In this document: positions 1-8,591 of the stretch, one piece after another | Numbering within the stretch: position 1 is the first letter of the stretch | Layout: each line of letters begins with the position of its first letter | Assembly (NCBI RefSeq): GCF_026625605.1 | Contig: NZ_CP113054.1 | Location: 1,674,001-1,738,000, forward strand | Source: Luteolibacter sp. SL250 | GTDB taxonomy: Bacteria > Verrucomicrobiota > Verrucomicrobiia > Verrucomicrobiales > Akkermansiaceae | Reading direction: 5' to 3' | DNA: 64,000 bases | Made by a program: the position numbers and the translations under genes | The notes under the pieces: generated by a model | What the model saw: the letters and a program-made list of their open reading frames with translations, nothing else | What the model was told of the DNA's origin: nothing | The model's database searches: none

Positions 1-401
1 CGGCCGGTATCCTCAATTCCCGCCGCATGTCGGAACTGATCCAGGATGTGAAGCAACGCTTCGACCTGGTGCTGGTGGACAGCCCACCCATCCTCGGTGT
101 CAGCGATGCGTCGGTTCTGGCGAGTGAAGTGGACCTCACCATGATCGTGGTGCAGCACCGCAAGCTCCCGCGCAACATGCTGATCCGCGTGAAGCAGGCC
201 GTCGAGAATGTTGGCGGGCACGTGATCGGTGTGGTGCTGAACAACGTGGATGTCCGCAGCGACAGCCAGTATCAGTATTATACAAGCTACTACACCTACT
301 ATGCTCCTGCCGAAGGGCAGGTAGGACCTCCGGTGAACGCCGCTGCGGCACCACGCCAGCAGAAGACCGGCGGGCGGGAGAATGATTCCGAGCTCTACTA
401 A
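1..401 (+). CDS. Polysaccharide biosynthesis tyrosine autokinase (BY-kinase), C-terminal fragment
   Basis: The gene is cut by the left edge; the frame is open from base 3 and ends with TAA at 399-401. It carries the end of the P-loop kinase fold: the Walker B strand VLVDSPP, then the typical IVVQHRKLPRNM and GVVLNNVDV segments. The tail holds the tyrosine cluster YQYYTSYYTYY, which in BY-kinases (Wzc/CpsD/EpsB type) is autophosphorylated and tunes polymerisation and export of exopolysaccharide. Walker A and any Wzz domain must lie upstream of the window. The export protein that follows 23 bases later supports the assignment. An ATG at 27 is internal and not the real start. Confidence 0.9.
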   Translation, partial: AGILNSRRMSELIQDVKQRFDLVLVDSPPILGVSDASVLASEVDLTMIVVQHRKLPRNMLIRVKQAVENVGGHVIGVVLNNVDVRSDSQYQYYTSYYTYYAPAEGQVGPPVNAAAAPRQQKTGGRENDSELY

Positions 402-424
402 CCCGATACCCCATTCCCATCGTC

Positions 425-997
425 ATGAATTTCAGAAAAGTATTGGCCGTCGTTATGACGGCGATGGCCCTGATCACACCTGCCCTCGCCCAGAGCGAAA
501 TCAAGGTCGGGAAAGCGCTTCAGATCACGATCCAGGGAGTTCCCATCGAAGAGCAGCAGAAGATCAACGGCCAGTACATGGTGACCGACTCCGGTTTGAT
601 CAACATGCCCCACCTTTCTCCGATCCGTGCGGTTGGAATGAACCCGGGCAGCTTGGCGAACGTGATCCAGTCCCGCTACAAATCGGAGGGAATCTACCGG
701 AACCCAACCATCCAGGTCTTTGCGAACATGGAGGGTGCGGGTGTGGACAAGCAGAGTGTCACGGTGGGTGGTCAGGTCCGTCGTCCGGGGCCCGTGGAAT
801 ATTCACGTGAGCTGACCCTTTACCAAGCGATCCAGGCGGCTGGCGGTGCGACGGAGTTCGGTTCCTTGAAGCGGGTGGTTCTGTTCAGGAACGGACAAGG
901 ACGCCGCTACGATGTCACCCAGACCCAGTTCATGAACATCCCTTTGTCTCCCTCGGACACGATCGAGGTGCCTCAGAAAACCATCCTCGGGCAATGA
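425..997 (+). CDS. Polysaccharide export protein with SLBB domain (Wza-like, short)
   Basis: 190 residues. A signal peptide (about 1-23, ending ALAQS) is followed by a Poly_export domain (about 25-95, with GQYMVTDSGLINMPHL) and one SLBB domain (about 105-185, with VTVGGQVRRPGPVEY and AIQAAGGATEFGS). Proteins of this family form the outer-membrane or periplasmic part of the capsule/EPS export channel. It is about half the length of E. coli Wza, has one SLBB repeat and no lipobox cysteine at the cleavage site, so it is a reduced periplasmic form or part of a split exporter. It follows the BY-kinase gene in one apparent operon. Confidence 0.88.
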   Translation: MNFRKVLAVVMTAMALITPALAQSEIKVGKALQITIQGVPIEEQQKINGQYMVTDSGLINMPHLSPIRAVGMNPGSLANVIQSRYKSEGIYRNPTIQVFANMEGAGVDKQSVTVGGQVRRPGPVEYSRELTLYQAIQAAGGATEFGSLKRVVLFRNGQGRRYDVTQTQFMNIPLSPSDTIEVPQKTILGQ

Positions 998-1016
998 TCT
1001 GATTTTCTTCCCTGCG

Positions 1017-1733
1017 ATGGCGATGTTTGGTCACCAGCAGCACGAACGTTCGCTTCGGGGGATTTCAAAAAGCATCATCGCAGGTTGTTTGATCACGGCG
1101 GGATCCGGCCAGGAGGCTGGAATCCCGCCTTCCATTTTGGAGGGGCTTTCGGCGGATAAGTTCGTCGAGCGGGAGGAGGCCCAGAAGCTCCTGCGGCAAT
1201 GGGCGGAGAAGGCACCCGTGAAGTCCACCGATGTCTTGTTGGGACGGGTGCGCGACGAAGAGGATCCGGAGATCCGTTCCCGTTGTCTGGAAGCCCTGAA
1301 AGCCATCGTGCTGGAGCGTGAATACCATGCGGACGGTTTTCTTGGAATCAGCATGCAGGAGGTGGAGGTGAAATTGCCGGGGAATGGCGGACTGGTGAAG
1401 GCCATCCGGGTAACCAGGGTGGTCGAGGATTCCGCCGCCGGTCAGGCAGGCATCACCGAAGGCACCCTCATTGTCGGATTGGGGGAGCGGATGTGGAAAA
1501 ATGGAGGGATGGCCATGGAATTCCGTGAGCAGGTGAAGGGAACCCGTCCCGGGACCACGATCACACTCCAGTTGCTGGAGAACGGTGAGGTTGTCCGCAA
1601 GGCGTTGAAAGTGGGGGAAAGGGCGCGTCACGCGGGCGGATTCGATGAGGAGGATCCGGTCAAAGCGAACGAGTTGGCGAGGGAGGAGTTTTTCCGCAGA
1701 TGGCTAGACAAACGGCTGAAACAACCGCGCTAG
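1017..1733 (+). CDS. PDZ-domain protein, secreted or membrane-associated, unknown function
   Basis: 238 residues. After a weakly hydrophobic stretch (about 18-32) comes a helical HEAT-like section (FVEREEAQKLLRQW, RVRDEEDPEIRSRCLEALK). A PDZ domain follows (about 105-205), starting near GFLGISMQEVEV and including SAAGQAGITEGTLIVGLGE. The C-terminus is charged (ELAREEFFRRWLDKRLKQ). It resembles PDZ/HEAT proteins common in Planctomycetes and Verrucomicrobia, where PDZ domains bind C-termini or act with proteases. It lies 19 bases after the export gene and 80 before a tail-specific protease. No catalytic domain is seen. The start is uncertain; a second Met is at residue 3. Confidence 0.7.
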   Translation: MAMFGHQQHERSLRGISKSIIAGCLITAGSGQEAGIPPSILEGLSADKFVEREEAQKLLRQWAEKAPVKSTDVLLGRVRDEEDPEIRSRCLEALKAIVLEREYHADGFLGISMQEVEVKLPGNGGLVKAIRVTRVVEDSAAGQAGITEGTLIVGLGERMWKNGGMAMEFREQVKGTRPGTTITLQLLENGEVVRKALKVGERARHAGGFDEEDPVKANELAREEFFRRWLDKRLKQPR

Positions 1734-1813
1734 TTTTAGGATTTTATCCATCGACATCTGCCTGAGTGATGGCAATTTCTTGAAATTTCCGAAACACCCA
1801 CCTTGTTTTCACC

Positions 1814-4060
1814 ATGATTCTCTCCCGGTTTCGAAAAGCAGCACTTTCAGCGGTATTTGTGGCAACGTCCTGCACCGCTTGCGCCCAGCAGGCGGATTTC
1901 AATGAGGTCGGCAAGCAGATGGCGATCATGCTGCAGAACAGTCATTTCGCGCGCATCCAGTACGACGCGAAGCTGAGTCAGCTTTTTCTCGACGACTACA
2001 TCGGGGATTTGGATTCCGGGCGCCTTTATTTCACGAAAGTCGACATCGACGCCTTCCATGCGAAGTATGGCGAGCGGCTGCACGAACTGTTGCTGCAGGG
2101 CAAGAGCGTGGAGGCAGCCACCGAAATTTACCGTGTTTTTGAGAAACGGGTCGAAGCCCGGGTCGCACTCACCGAGAAACTCCTCAAGGAGGAAGCCTTT
2201 GATTTCACCGGCCAGGATTCCGTGATGCGCAGCCGCAAGGACGCGCCGTGGCCGAAGGATGAGCGGGAGGCGGTGGAAACCTGGAAGCTCCAGATCAAGG
2301 AGGCGGTCCTGGGTGAAACGCTGCGCCGCGAACTGATGACCAAGCTGGCCGCGGAGAAGGGCAAACCCGACCCCAGCAAGACGGACCGCGACCCCAAGGA
2401 AAAGATTTCCCTCCGTTACAAGCGGTTTCTGAACAGCGTCAAGGACGTGGATGACGAGGATATCAGCAGCATGTTCTTCAGCTCGGTTTCCAGGGCCTAT
2501 GATCCCCACACGGACTACATGAGCGCGCGGGATATCAGCAAGTTCAAGGACGACATGAAGAACGAGCTGGTCGGCATCGGTGCCCTTCTTTCCGCGGAGG
2601 AGGATGGAGCCACCAAGATCATGGGCATTGTCGTCGGGGGGCCTGCTGACAGCGAGGGCACCCTGAAACTCAACGACCGTGTTGTGGCGGTGAACACCCT
2701 CAACAGCCCGCGTCCGGAGGATTTCACGGACATCATGTTCATGAAGATCGACAAGGTCGTCGACCTGATCCGCGGTCAGGAAAGCACCTCCGTCGCCCTT
2801 AAGATCGAACCTGCGGGAGCACCCCCCGGTGAGACCAAGGTTGTCGTCATCAAGCGGGGCAAGGTGGCCCTCAAGGCGGACCAGGCGAGCGGTGAGATCA
2901 TCGACATGAAGAAGAGCGATGGTACCGCGGAGCGCATCGGCGTCATCACTCTTCCTGCCTTCTATGCGGATTTCGATGACGGGAATGTCCGCTGCTCTGT
3001 GGATGTGGAGCGCATCCTGCAGCGGATGATCGATGAGAAGATCGAAGGTCTGGTGCTGGATCTCCGCAACAACGGCGGCGGCTCGCTTGAGGAGGTCCGC
3101 CGCATGACCGGCTTTTTCATCAACCGCGGTCCTGTCGTCCAGGTGAAGAACACCCTCGGACAGGTGCAGGTGAAGGAGGCCGACAACGGCCGGCCCATGT
3201 ATGACGGCCCCATGGTCGTGATGACGGACAAGAGCAGCGCCTCCGCCAGTGAGATTCTCGCCGGCGCCCTCCAGGACTACAACCGCGCGGTCATCGTCGG
3301 TGACTCCTCCACTTTCGGGAAAGGCACCGTGCAGCAGATGATGGACATCGGCAGGATGCTGCCGTTGTTCGCGGCAAGGAACCGTGCCGGATCTCTCAAG
3401 ATGACGATCCAGAAATTCTACCGCCCTTCCGGTTCTTCCACACAGATGGACGGAGTGGTTCCCCAGGTGGTGTTCCCCAGTCTCAGTGACGCGCTGGAGA
3501 TCGGTGAGCGGTATCTCGACAATCCACTGGCGCACGACCGGATCCGTCCTGCCGCGGACTTCAACGCCGCTGACCCGCAGGTACTCTTCGTGCCCCGCCT
3601 GAAGGAACTGAGCCAGGAACGATTGAAGGCGAACAAGGACTTCAGTTACATCATTGACGATGTGGTGAAGGCGAAAGAACGCATCCGTCTCAACAAGGTA
3701 TCCCTCAACAAGGAAGCCCGGCAGAAAGAACTGGATAGTGAGGATGCGGCCCAGAAAGCACGGAACACGGAGCGGCGGGAGCGCTTCTCGAAGATCGCGG
3801 AACAAGACAAGGCTTCGATGAAGTTCATGAAGCTCACCCTTGATGATGTGGCCAAGCCGGGCCTGCGCGAATATGATCCCTCCGCTGAGAACGCGGAGTA
3901 CATGCGAAAGGCGAAGGACGAAAATGCCGATCTGGATGACACTCCGAAGTGGCCGAGCGGAATGGACCCCGTGAAGAGGGAATCCATCAACGTCCTGCGT
4001 GACCTTGTCCACATGACGGAGAACGCGAAGACCGCCGGGCTGCTGAGAAAGGCAAACTGA
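1814..4060 (+). CDS. prc: Carboxy-terminal processing (tail-specific) protease, S41 family
   Basis: 748 residues, a full-length Prc/Tsp protein. A signal peptide (about 1-25) is followed by the N-terminal Tsp domain (ARIQYDAKLSQLFLDDYIG), a PDZ domain (about 245-335) and the S41 core. The catalytic Ser-Lys dyad is visible as SSASASEILAGAL (Ser near 477) and STFGKGTVQ (Lys near 503). The substrate-binding LDLRNNGGGS and a long charged C-terminal domain (DUF3340 type) are present. It acts in the periplasm, degrading or trimming proteins at their C-termini. The next gene begins 9 bases later. Confidence 0.95.
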   Translation: MILSRFRKAALSAVFVATSCTACAQQADFNEVGKQMAIMLQNSHFARIQYDAKLSQLFLDDYIGDLDSGRLYFTKVDIDAFHAKYGERLHELLLQGKSVEAATEIYRVFEKRVEARVALTEKLLKEEAFDFTGQDSVMRSRKDAPWPKDEREAVETWKLQIKEAVLGETLRRELMTKLAAEKGKPDPSKTDRDPKEKISLRYKRFLNSVKDVDDEDISSMFFSSVSRAYDPHTDYMSARDISKFKDDMKNELVGIGALLSAEEDGATKIMGIVVGGPADSEGTLKLNDRVVAVNTLNSPRPEDFTDIMFMKIDKVVDLIRGQESTSVALKIEPAGAPPGETKVVVIKRGKVALKADQASGEIIDMKKSDGTAERIGVITLPAFYADFDDGNVRCSVDVERILQRMIDEKIEGLVLDLRNNGGGSLEEVRRMTGFFINRGPVVQVKNTLGQVQVKEADNGRPMYDGPMVVMTDKSSASASEILAGALQDYNRAVIVGDSSTFGKGTVQQMMDIGRMLPLFAARNRAGSLKMTIQKFYRPSGSSTQMDGVVPQVVFPSLSDALEIGERYLDNPLAHDRIRPAADFNAADPQVLFVPRLKELSQERLKANKDFSYIIDDVVKAKERIRLNKVSLNKEARQKELDSEDAAQKARNTERRERFSKIAEQDKASMKFMKLTLDDVAKPGLREYDPSAENAEYMRKAKDENADLDDTPKWPSGMDPVKRESINVLRDLVHMTENAKTAGLLRKAN

Positions 4061-4069
4061 GGCATCCGC

Positions 4070-4777
4070 ATGTCAGGGATCGGGAGGAATCTCCGGGAGA
4101 TTCAAGCGCGTATGGAAGCGGCCTGCCTGAAAGCGGGCCGTGTTCCTTCGACAGTTGAACTCGTCGCCGTCTCCAAGACGTTTCCGGCGGAAGCGGTGAG
4201 GGAGGCGGCGGATGCCGGGCAGGTGATTTTCGGAGAGAGCCGCCAGCAGGAAGCCGCTCCGAAGATCGGGATGCTGCCGGGGAATCTGGATTGGCATTTC
4301 ATCGGCCGGGTGCAGACCAACAAAGTGAGGAAGATCCTGCCGTTGTTTGGCACCATCCACGCCATCGACTCGCTGAAGCTCGCCCGCTACACCGGCGGTG
4401 TCGCCGCGGATCTCGGACTTTTCCCGAAGGCGTTCCTCCAGGTGAACGTCGGCGGCGAGGCGTCCAAGGGTGGTTTCGAGCCGGATGAACTCGAGCGGGA
4501 AATCGATGACCTCCTCGCCGTGGAACGGGTGGAGATCCAGGGGCTGATGACCATTCCGCCGCCCGGTGCGGATGGCGAAGCGTCCCGCAGGTGGTTCGTC
4601 CAACTGCGGGAACTGCGCGATGCCATGGAGCGGAAAACCGGTGTCCGTCTGCCGTCCCTGAGCATGGGTATGAGCGGCGACTTTGAGGTGGCCATCGAGG
4701 AAGGAGCCACCCATGTGCGGGTAGGCTCGGCGATTTTCGGTGGGCGTGCCTATCGGGTGGACGGCGAGCTGGGATGA
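4070..4777 (+). CDS. yggS: YggS/PROSC family pyridoxal-phosphate homeostasis protein
   Basis: 235 residues, normal for the family. The PLP-binding lysine is in VELVAVSKTFP (about residue 36). Other landmarks are FGESRQQEA, WHFIGRVQTNKV, GLMTIPP and the C-terminal phosphate-binding LSMGMSGDFEVAIEEGATHV followed by RVGSAIFG. The protein is a single-domain TIM-barrel PLP carrier in the cytoplasm that buffers free PLP and has no known catalytic activity. It is placed tightly between prc and a DUF971 gene, with a 4-base stop/start overlap at its 3' end, so co-translation is likely. Confidence 0.93.
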   Translation: MSGIGRNLREIQARMEAACLKAGRVPSTVELVAVSKTFPAEAVREAADAGQVIFGESRQQEAAPKIGMLPGNLDWHFIGRVQTNKVRKILPLFGTIHAIDSLKLARYTGGVAADLGLFPKAFLQVNVGGEASKGGFEPDELEREIDDLLAVERVEIQGLMTIPPPGADGEASRRWFVQLRELRDAMERKTGVRLPSLSMGMSGDFEVAIEEGATHVRVGSAIFGGRAYRVDGELG

Positions 4778-5103
4778 GTCATCATCCCGCCATGGCATTG
4801 GTACTCGAACAGGCAGCCGTCATCGGCAACGAACTCGCCCTTTCCTTTTCGGATGACACGGAGGCATACATCGCGCTCCCGCTCATGCGGCGGGCATGCC
4901 CGTGTGCTTCTTGCCAGGGCGAGCCTGACGCGCTGGGTCGTGTGATGAAGCCGGTGGTGGAGTATGGGCCGAAGGCGTTCGATCTCGTGAAGTTCCAGGG
5001 CGTGGGCGGCTATGCCTTGCAGGTGTTCTGGGCGGACGGCCACTCGACGGGGATTTACAGTTATCCCTACCTTCTGCGCCTTGCCGGGTTGAGCGGCAAC
5101 TGA
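4774..5103 (+). CDS. DUF971 domain protein
   Basis: 109 residues. DUF971 corresponds to the N-terminal domain of gamma-butyrobetaine hydroxylase and also occurs as a free-standing small protein. Here it spans almost the whole chain, with the signature LPLMRRACPCASCQGE (a zinc-binding-like CxxC cluster) and the C-terminal ALQVFWADGHSTGIYSYPYL. The ATG overlaps the previous stop; a second ATG at 4792 would remove six residues. Function is unknown, though free DUF971 proteins have been linked to Fe-S or Mrp-type proteins. It sits 13 bases before recG. Confidence 0.85.
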   Translation: MSHHPAMALVLEQAAVIGNELALSFSDDTEAYIALPLMRRACPCASCQGEPDALGRVMKPVVEYGPKAFDLVKFQGVGGYALQVFWADGHSTGIYSYPYLLRLAGLSGN

Positions 5104-5116
5104 TCCACTTCCAGCC

Positions 5117-7168
5117 GTGTTTTCCGCGCGTGAGGAACTGGTGAATCTGCCGCTGCTGCCGGGCAAGGAGTCCGCCGCTCTGGCGGCTGCGGGGTATGCC
5201 ACCGCCGTACAGTTGCTGGACCACATCCCGAAGCGCTATGAGGACCGCCGCCGCTTCGACAGGTTTCCCGCCCAGTCCACCGCGCAGCCCGTCTGCCTGC
5301 GTGGCACCGTGATCGATGCCGGCATGCGCTTCCTCGGCCCCGGACGCAGGTTCTATGAGGCCGTGGTGCTGGACGGCACCGGCGGCGTGTTCGGCTCCGG
5401 AAAGATCACCTGCCGCTGGTTCAACATGCCCTTCATCCAGAAGGTCATCGCCACCGGCCATGACGTGATCGTCTATGGAAAGGTGAAGGACCAGAACGGA
5501 CGGTTGATCATCGACCATCCCGAGTTCGAGGTGGTGAAGGATGATGACTCCTCCGCCTCCATCCACATCGAGCGCATCGTGCCCATCTACCGGAACATCT
5601 CCGGGATTTCCCAGAGGCGGCTGCGGGAGATCATCCATCTGCTGCTGCTCCAGATCGATCCCGCGAGCCTGGCGCCCCCGCACGAGATCGATCCCGTGTT
5701 CCCGCGTGTGGAGGCGTTGCGGCAGGTGCATTTCCCGGAGTCGGTGGAGCAGGCAGCGGCGGCGCGCAGGCGTCTCGCCCTGGAAGAATTCTTCGCGCTC
5801 CAGTTGAATGTCGTGTGGCGGCGTGCGCGGTATCAGGAAAAACGCGGGCGCATCCTGGGCAAGAAAACCGGCTCCCTCACCAGATTCTACGAGAGCCTGC
5901 CCTTTGATCTGACCGGCGCGCAGAAGCGCTCCATCCGGGAGATCCTCGCGGACATGCGCAGCCCGTTGCCGATGAACCGCCTGCTCCAGGGGGACGTCGG
6001 TTCCGGGAAAACCTTCGTCGCCATGGCTGCCATGCTGCTCGCCATTGACTCCGGCTGCCAGGCCGTCCTCATGGCCCCAACCCAGATCCTTGCGGAGCAG
6101 CACTACCTCACATTCCGCCGCTGGCTGGACCCTCTGGGCATCCGCATTTCGCTGCGCACCGGGAACCGAGGGGAGGACACCCACCTGCCCATCGAGGGGG
6201 AGCCGCAGATCATCATCGGCACCCATGCCTTGTTCTTTGATTCCGTTGCTTTCCGGGATCTCGGCCTGGTGGTGATCGATGAACAGCACAAGTTCGGCGT
6301 CGCCCAGCGTGCCGCGCTCATCCGTCAGGGTGTCATGCCGGATGTGCTGGTCATGACCGCAACGCCCATCCCACGCACGTTGACCATGACCAGTTACGGT
6401 GATCTGGATGTCTCGTTGCTCGATGAGAAGCCACCCGGGCGATCAAAGATCATCACCGCCATGCGGGTGAAGGCATCCCAGCCGGACGTGACGAAGTTCG
6501 TGAAGGAACAGCTCAAGGAAGGCCGGCAGGTCTATCTCGTCTATCCGCTGGTGGAGGAGAGCGAAGCGCTCAAGATCGAGTCCGCGACCGAGGCTTTCGA
6601 GAAATGGAAAAAGCGGCTTTCCGGTTACGAGGTTGGCATGGTCCACGGCAAGCTGAAGCCCGAGGAAAAGGAGGAGGTCATGCGGCGTTTCCGGGACGGG
6701 GAAATCTCCGTGCTGGTGGCCACCACCGTCATCGAGGTTGGCGTGGATGTGCCGAATGCCAGCGTCATGATCCTGCACCACGCCGACCGCTTCGGCCTGG
6801 CGCAGATCCACCAGCTCCGCGGCCGCATCGGCCGGGGAGGGCACAAGGGCTACTGCATCCTCCTCACCGACGGGAAGTCACCGGAAGCCATGGAAAAGCT
6901 CAAGGTGCTGGAGCAGACCGCGGACGGATTCGAGATCGCGGAAGCGGACCTCCGCCTGCGCGGCCCGGGGGATGTCCTGGGCACCATGCAGAGCGGCGTT
7001 TCCGACCTGAAGTTCGTCGACTTCCTCGCGGACACCGCCTTGCTGAGGGAGGCACGGGCACTCGCGGACGGAGTGCTCTCCGCGGACCCCCAGCTTGTTG
7101 GGAAGCACAGCGCCCTGAGGTATCTCATCACGGAGGAAGACGTAGTGCCTCTGCCCAGCACGGCGTGA
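5117..7168 (+). CDS. recG: ATP-dependent DNA helicase RecG
   Basis: 683 residues, starting with GTG. An OB-fold wedge domain (about 50-150) precedes two helicase domains. Walker A is GDVGSGKT, motif Ia MAPTQILAEQH, the DExH box VVIDEQHKFGV, motif III MTATPIPRTL, motif V TTVIEVGVDVPNA and motif VI QLRGRIGRGG. A RecG C-terminal domain follows. RecG remodels stalled forks and Holliday junctions. It appears to be the last gene of the prc-yggS-DUF971-recG run and ends 12 bases from the convergent dehydrogenase gene. Confidence 0.97.
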   Translation: MFSAREELVNLPLLPGKESAALAAAGYATAVQLLDHIPKRYEDRRRFDRFPAQSTAQPVCLRGTVIDAGMRFLGPGRRFYEAVVLDGTGGVFGSGKITCRWFNMPFIQKVIATGHDVIVYGKVKDQNGRLIIDHPEFEVVKDDDSSASIHIERIVPIYRNISGISQRRLREIIHLLLLQIDPASLAPPHEIDPVFPRVEALRQVHFPESVEQAAAARRRLALEEFFALQLNVVWRRARYQEKRGRILGKKTGSLTRFYESLPFDLTGAQKRSIREILADMRSPLPMNRLLQGDVGSGKTFVAMAAMLLAIDSGCQAVLMAPTQILAEQHYLTFRRWLDPLGIRISLRTGNRGEDTHLPIEGEPQIIIGTHALFFDSVAFRDLGLVVIDEQHKFGVAQRAALIRQGVMPDVLVMTATPIPRTLTMTSYGDLDVSLLDEKPPGRSKIITAMRVKASQPDVTKFVKEQLKEGRQVYLVYPLVEESEALKIESATEAFEKWKKRLSGYEVGMVHGKLKPEEKEEVMRRFRDGEISVLVATTVIEVGVDVPNASVMILHHADRFGLAQIHQLRGRIGRGGHKGYCILLTDGKSPEAMEKLKVLEQTADGFEIAEADLRLRGPGDVLGTMQSGVSDLKFVDFLADTALLREARALADGVLSADPQLVGKHSALRYLITEEDVVPLPSTA

Positions 7169-7180
7169 ATTCCACCTGTC

Positions 7181-8356
7181 TTACTTTTTCTCCACGATCT
7201 GGTAGACCACACCGCTGTGGTCGAGCAGGAAGATCTCGCCCTTGTTGTCCTCCGCGAAGGAGGAGATGAGGTTGATCCGTCCGCCTTCGGGTTGGAGTGC
7301 CTTCGTGTGATCCTTGAAGTCGGTCGCCTTGCCGTCCTTTTCCACGAAGGACCAGATCCGCGGGTTCTGGTAGTCCGCGAAAACATAGCGGCCCTTCAGC
7401 TCCGGCACCGCGGAGCCGCGGTAGACGTAACCACCGGTGATGGAGAGGCCTTCCTTCTCACCCATGCCGTGCTTGTAGACGTAGATCGGCTCGTATGCCT
7501 TTGGGGCCTCGCCTCCCACACCGCCGGTCGGGGTGGCCACCAGTCCTTCGCGCAGCCTCCAGCCGAAGTCAGCGCCACTGCCCTTGCCCTTCGGTACGAA
7601 ATTGACCTCCTCCCACTGGTTCTGGCCCACATCCGCGATCCAGAAGTCACCCGTCTCACGGTCGAATGAGTTCCGCCACGGGTTCCGAAGGCCATAGGCC
7701 CAGATCTCCGGCTTTGCCTTGGCATTCCCGACGAAGGGGTTGTCCGCTGGCACCTTGTAGCCCTTCTCCGGGGAAACATCGATCCGGAGCATCTTGCCGA
7801 GCAGGGAACCCAGATCCTGTGCCCGTTGTTTCGGGTCGTTGCCGGAGCCACCGTCACCGTTGCCAATGTAGAGGTAACCGTCCGGCCCGAAGTCGATCCA
7901 GCCGCCGTTGTGGTTCTCGAACTCGCTGGGATAGACCAGGATCTCCTCCGCCGTCGCCGGGTCGGTCGTCTGCTTGTCCGCGGAGGTGTAGCGGACGATC
8001 TTCGTCTGCTTTTCCTTGTCCGTGTAGTTCACGTAGTAGCGGCCGGTGGTCTGGAAATCCTTGGGGAAGGCGAGGCCCAGCAGGCCCTCCTCATTGCCTT
8101 TCCGGCTGACCAGCTCCCGCACGTCCAGAAACGGCTTGTCGCTCCATTTCCCGCTGGCGATGTCCACGATCCACACGCGCCCGGCCTGCTCCATGACCCA
8201 GAGCTTGCCCTCCACACCCTGTGGCACGCCCGCCCACACCGGGCGCTCGAAGCCCTTGGCGATGGGTTTGCCAGCGACTTCCGCGTGGAGCGGCAGCGTG
8301 GAGAGGACAACGGCGGAGAGGACAACGGCGGAGAGGGTGAGAGCTTTCAGATCCAT
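7181..8356 (-). CDS. PQQ-dependent sugar (glucose/sorbosone) dehydrogenase, secreted
   Basis: 391 residues from the chosen ATG at 8356, which gives a clean signal peptide (MDLKALTLSAVVLSAVVLS, ending LHAE); the reading frame is open further upstream. The body is a six-bladed beta-propeller of the GSDH family: GLAFPKDF, IDFGPDGYLYIGNGDGG, YGLRNPWRNSFDRETGDF, WIADVGQNQWEEV and a final YVFADYQNPRIWSF blade. Family members oxidise aldose sugars in the periplasm with PQQ as cofactor. No PQQ synthesis genes are visible here. Secreted homologues in this phylum often have unknown substrates. Confidence 0.88.
   Translation of the reverse strand: MDLKALTLSAVVLSAVVLSTLPLHAEVAGKPIAKGFERPVWAGVPQGVEGKLWVMEQAGRVWIVDIASGKWSDKPFLDVRELVSRKGNEEGLLGLAFPKDFQTTGRYYVNYTDKEKQTKIVRYTSADKQTTDPATAEEILVYPSEFENHNGGWIDFGPDGYLYIGNGDGGSGNDPKQRAQDLGSLLGKMLRIDVSPEKGYKVPADNPFVGNAKAKPEIWAYGLRNPWRNSFDRETGDFWIADVGQNQWEEVNFVPKGKGSGADFGWRLREGLVATPTGGVGGEAPKAYEPIYVYKHGMGEKEGLSITGGYVYRGSAVPELKGRYVFADYQNPRIWSFVEKDGKATDFKDHTKALQPEGGRINLISSFAEDNKGEIFLLDHSGVVYQIVEKK
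8301..8330. repeat. 15-bp perfect tandem duplication inside a signal peptide
   Basis: GAGAGGACAACGGCG occurs twice back to back (8301-8315 and 8316-8330) with a partial third unit. On the coding strand it duplicates five residues (AVVLS) of the hydrophobic signal-peptide core of the sugar dehydrogenase, so the reading frame is kept. Confidence 0.85.
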
Positions 8357-8591
8357 GGTGCGGGAAGTTACCGGGATTTTCCCGCGGCTCAACCGGATTC
8401 CCATCCATCGCAAAAACCCTGATTTCATGCGGGTTTCGGCTTGTCAAAGCGGGCCGAAATCGTAGTTTCGCCGTCCGCTTTTCTTCGGGCGGGCAGACGG
8501 TTGGAGTCCCGGTGTCTGTCCGCTTTTACCGATCGGGACAATGTCGGAAGGAAAACGAACCCACAACCAAACCATAAACCAAACAAACAAA

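Noticed and set aside
1847-4012. 721-residue minus-strand frame opposite prc
   Set aside because: It mirrors the codon structure of prc, has no motif and is rich in His/Arg/Leu typical of antisense frames in GC-rich DNA.
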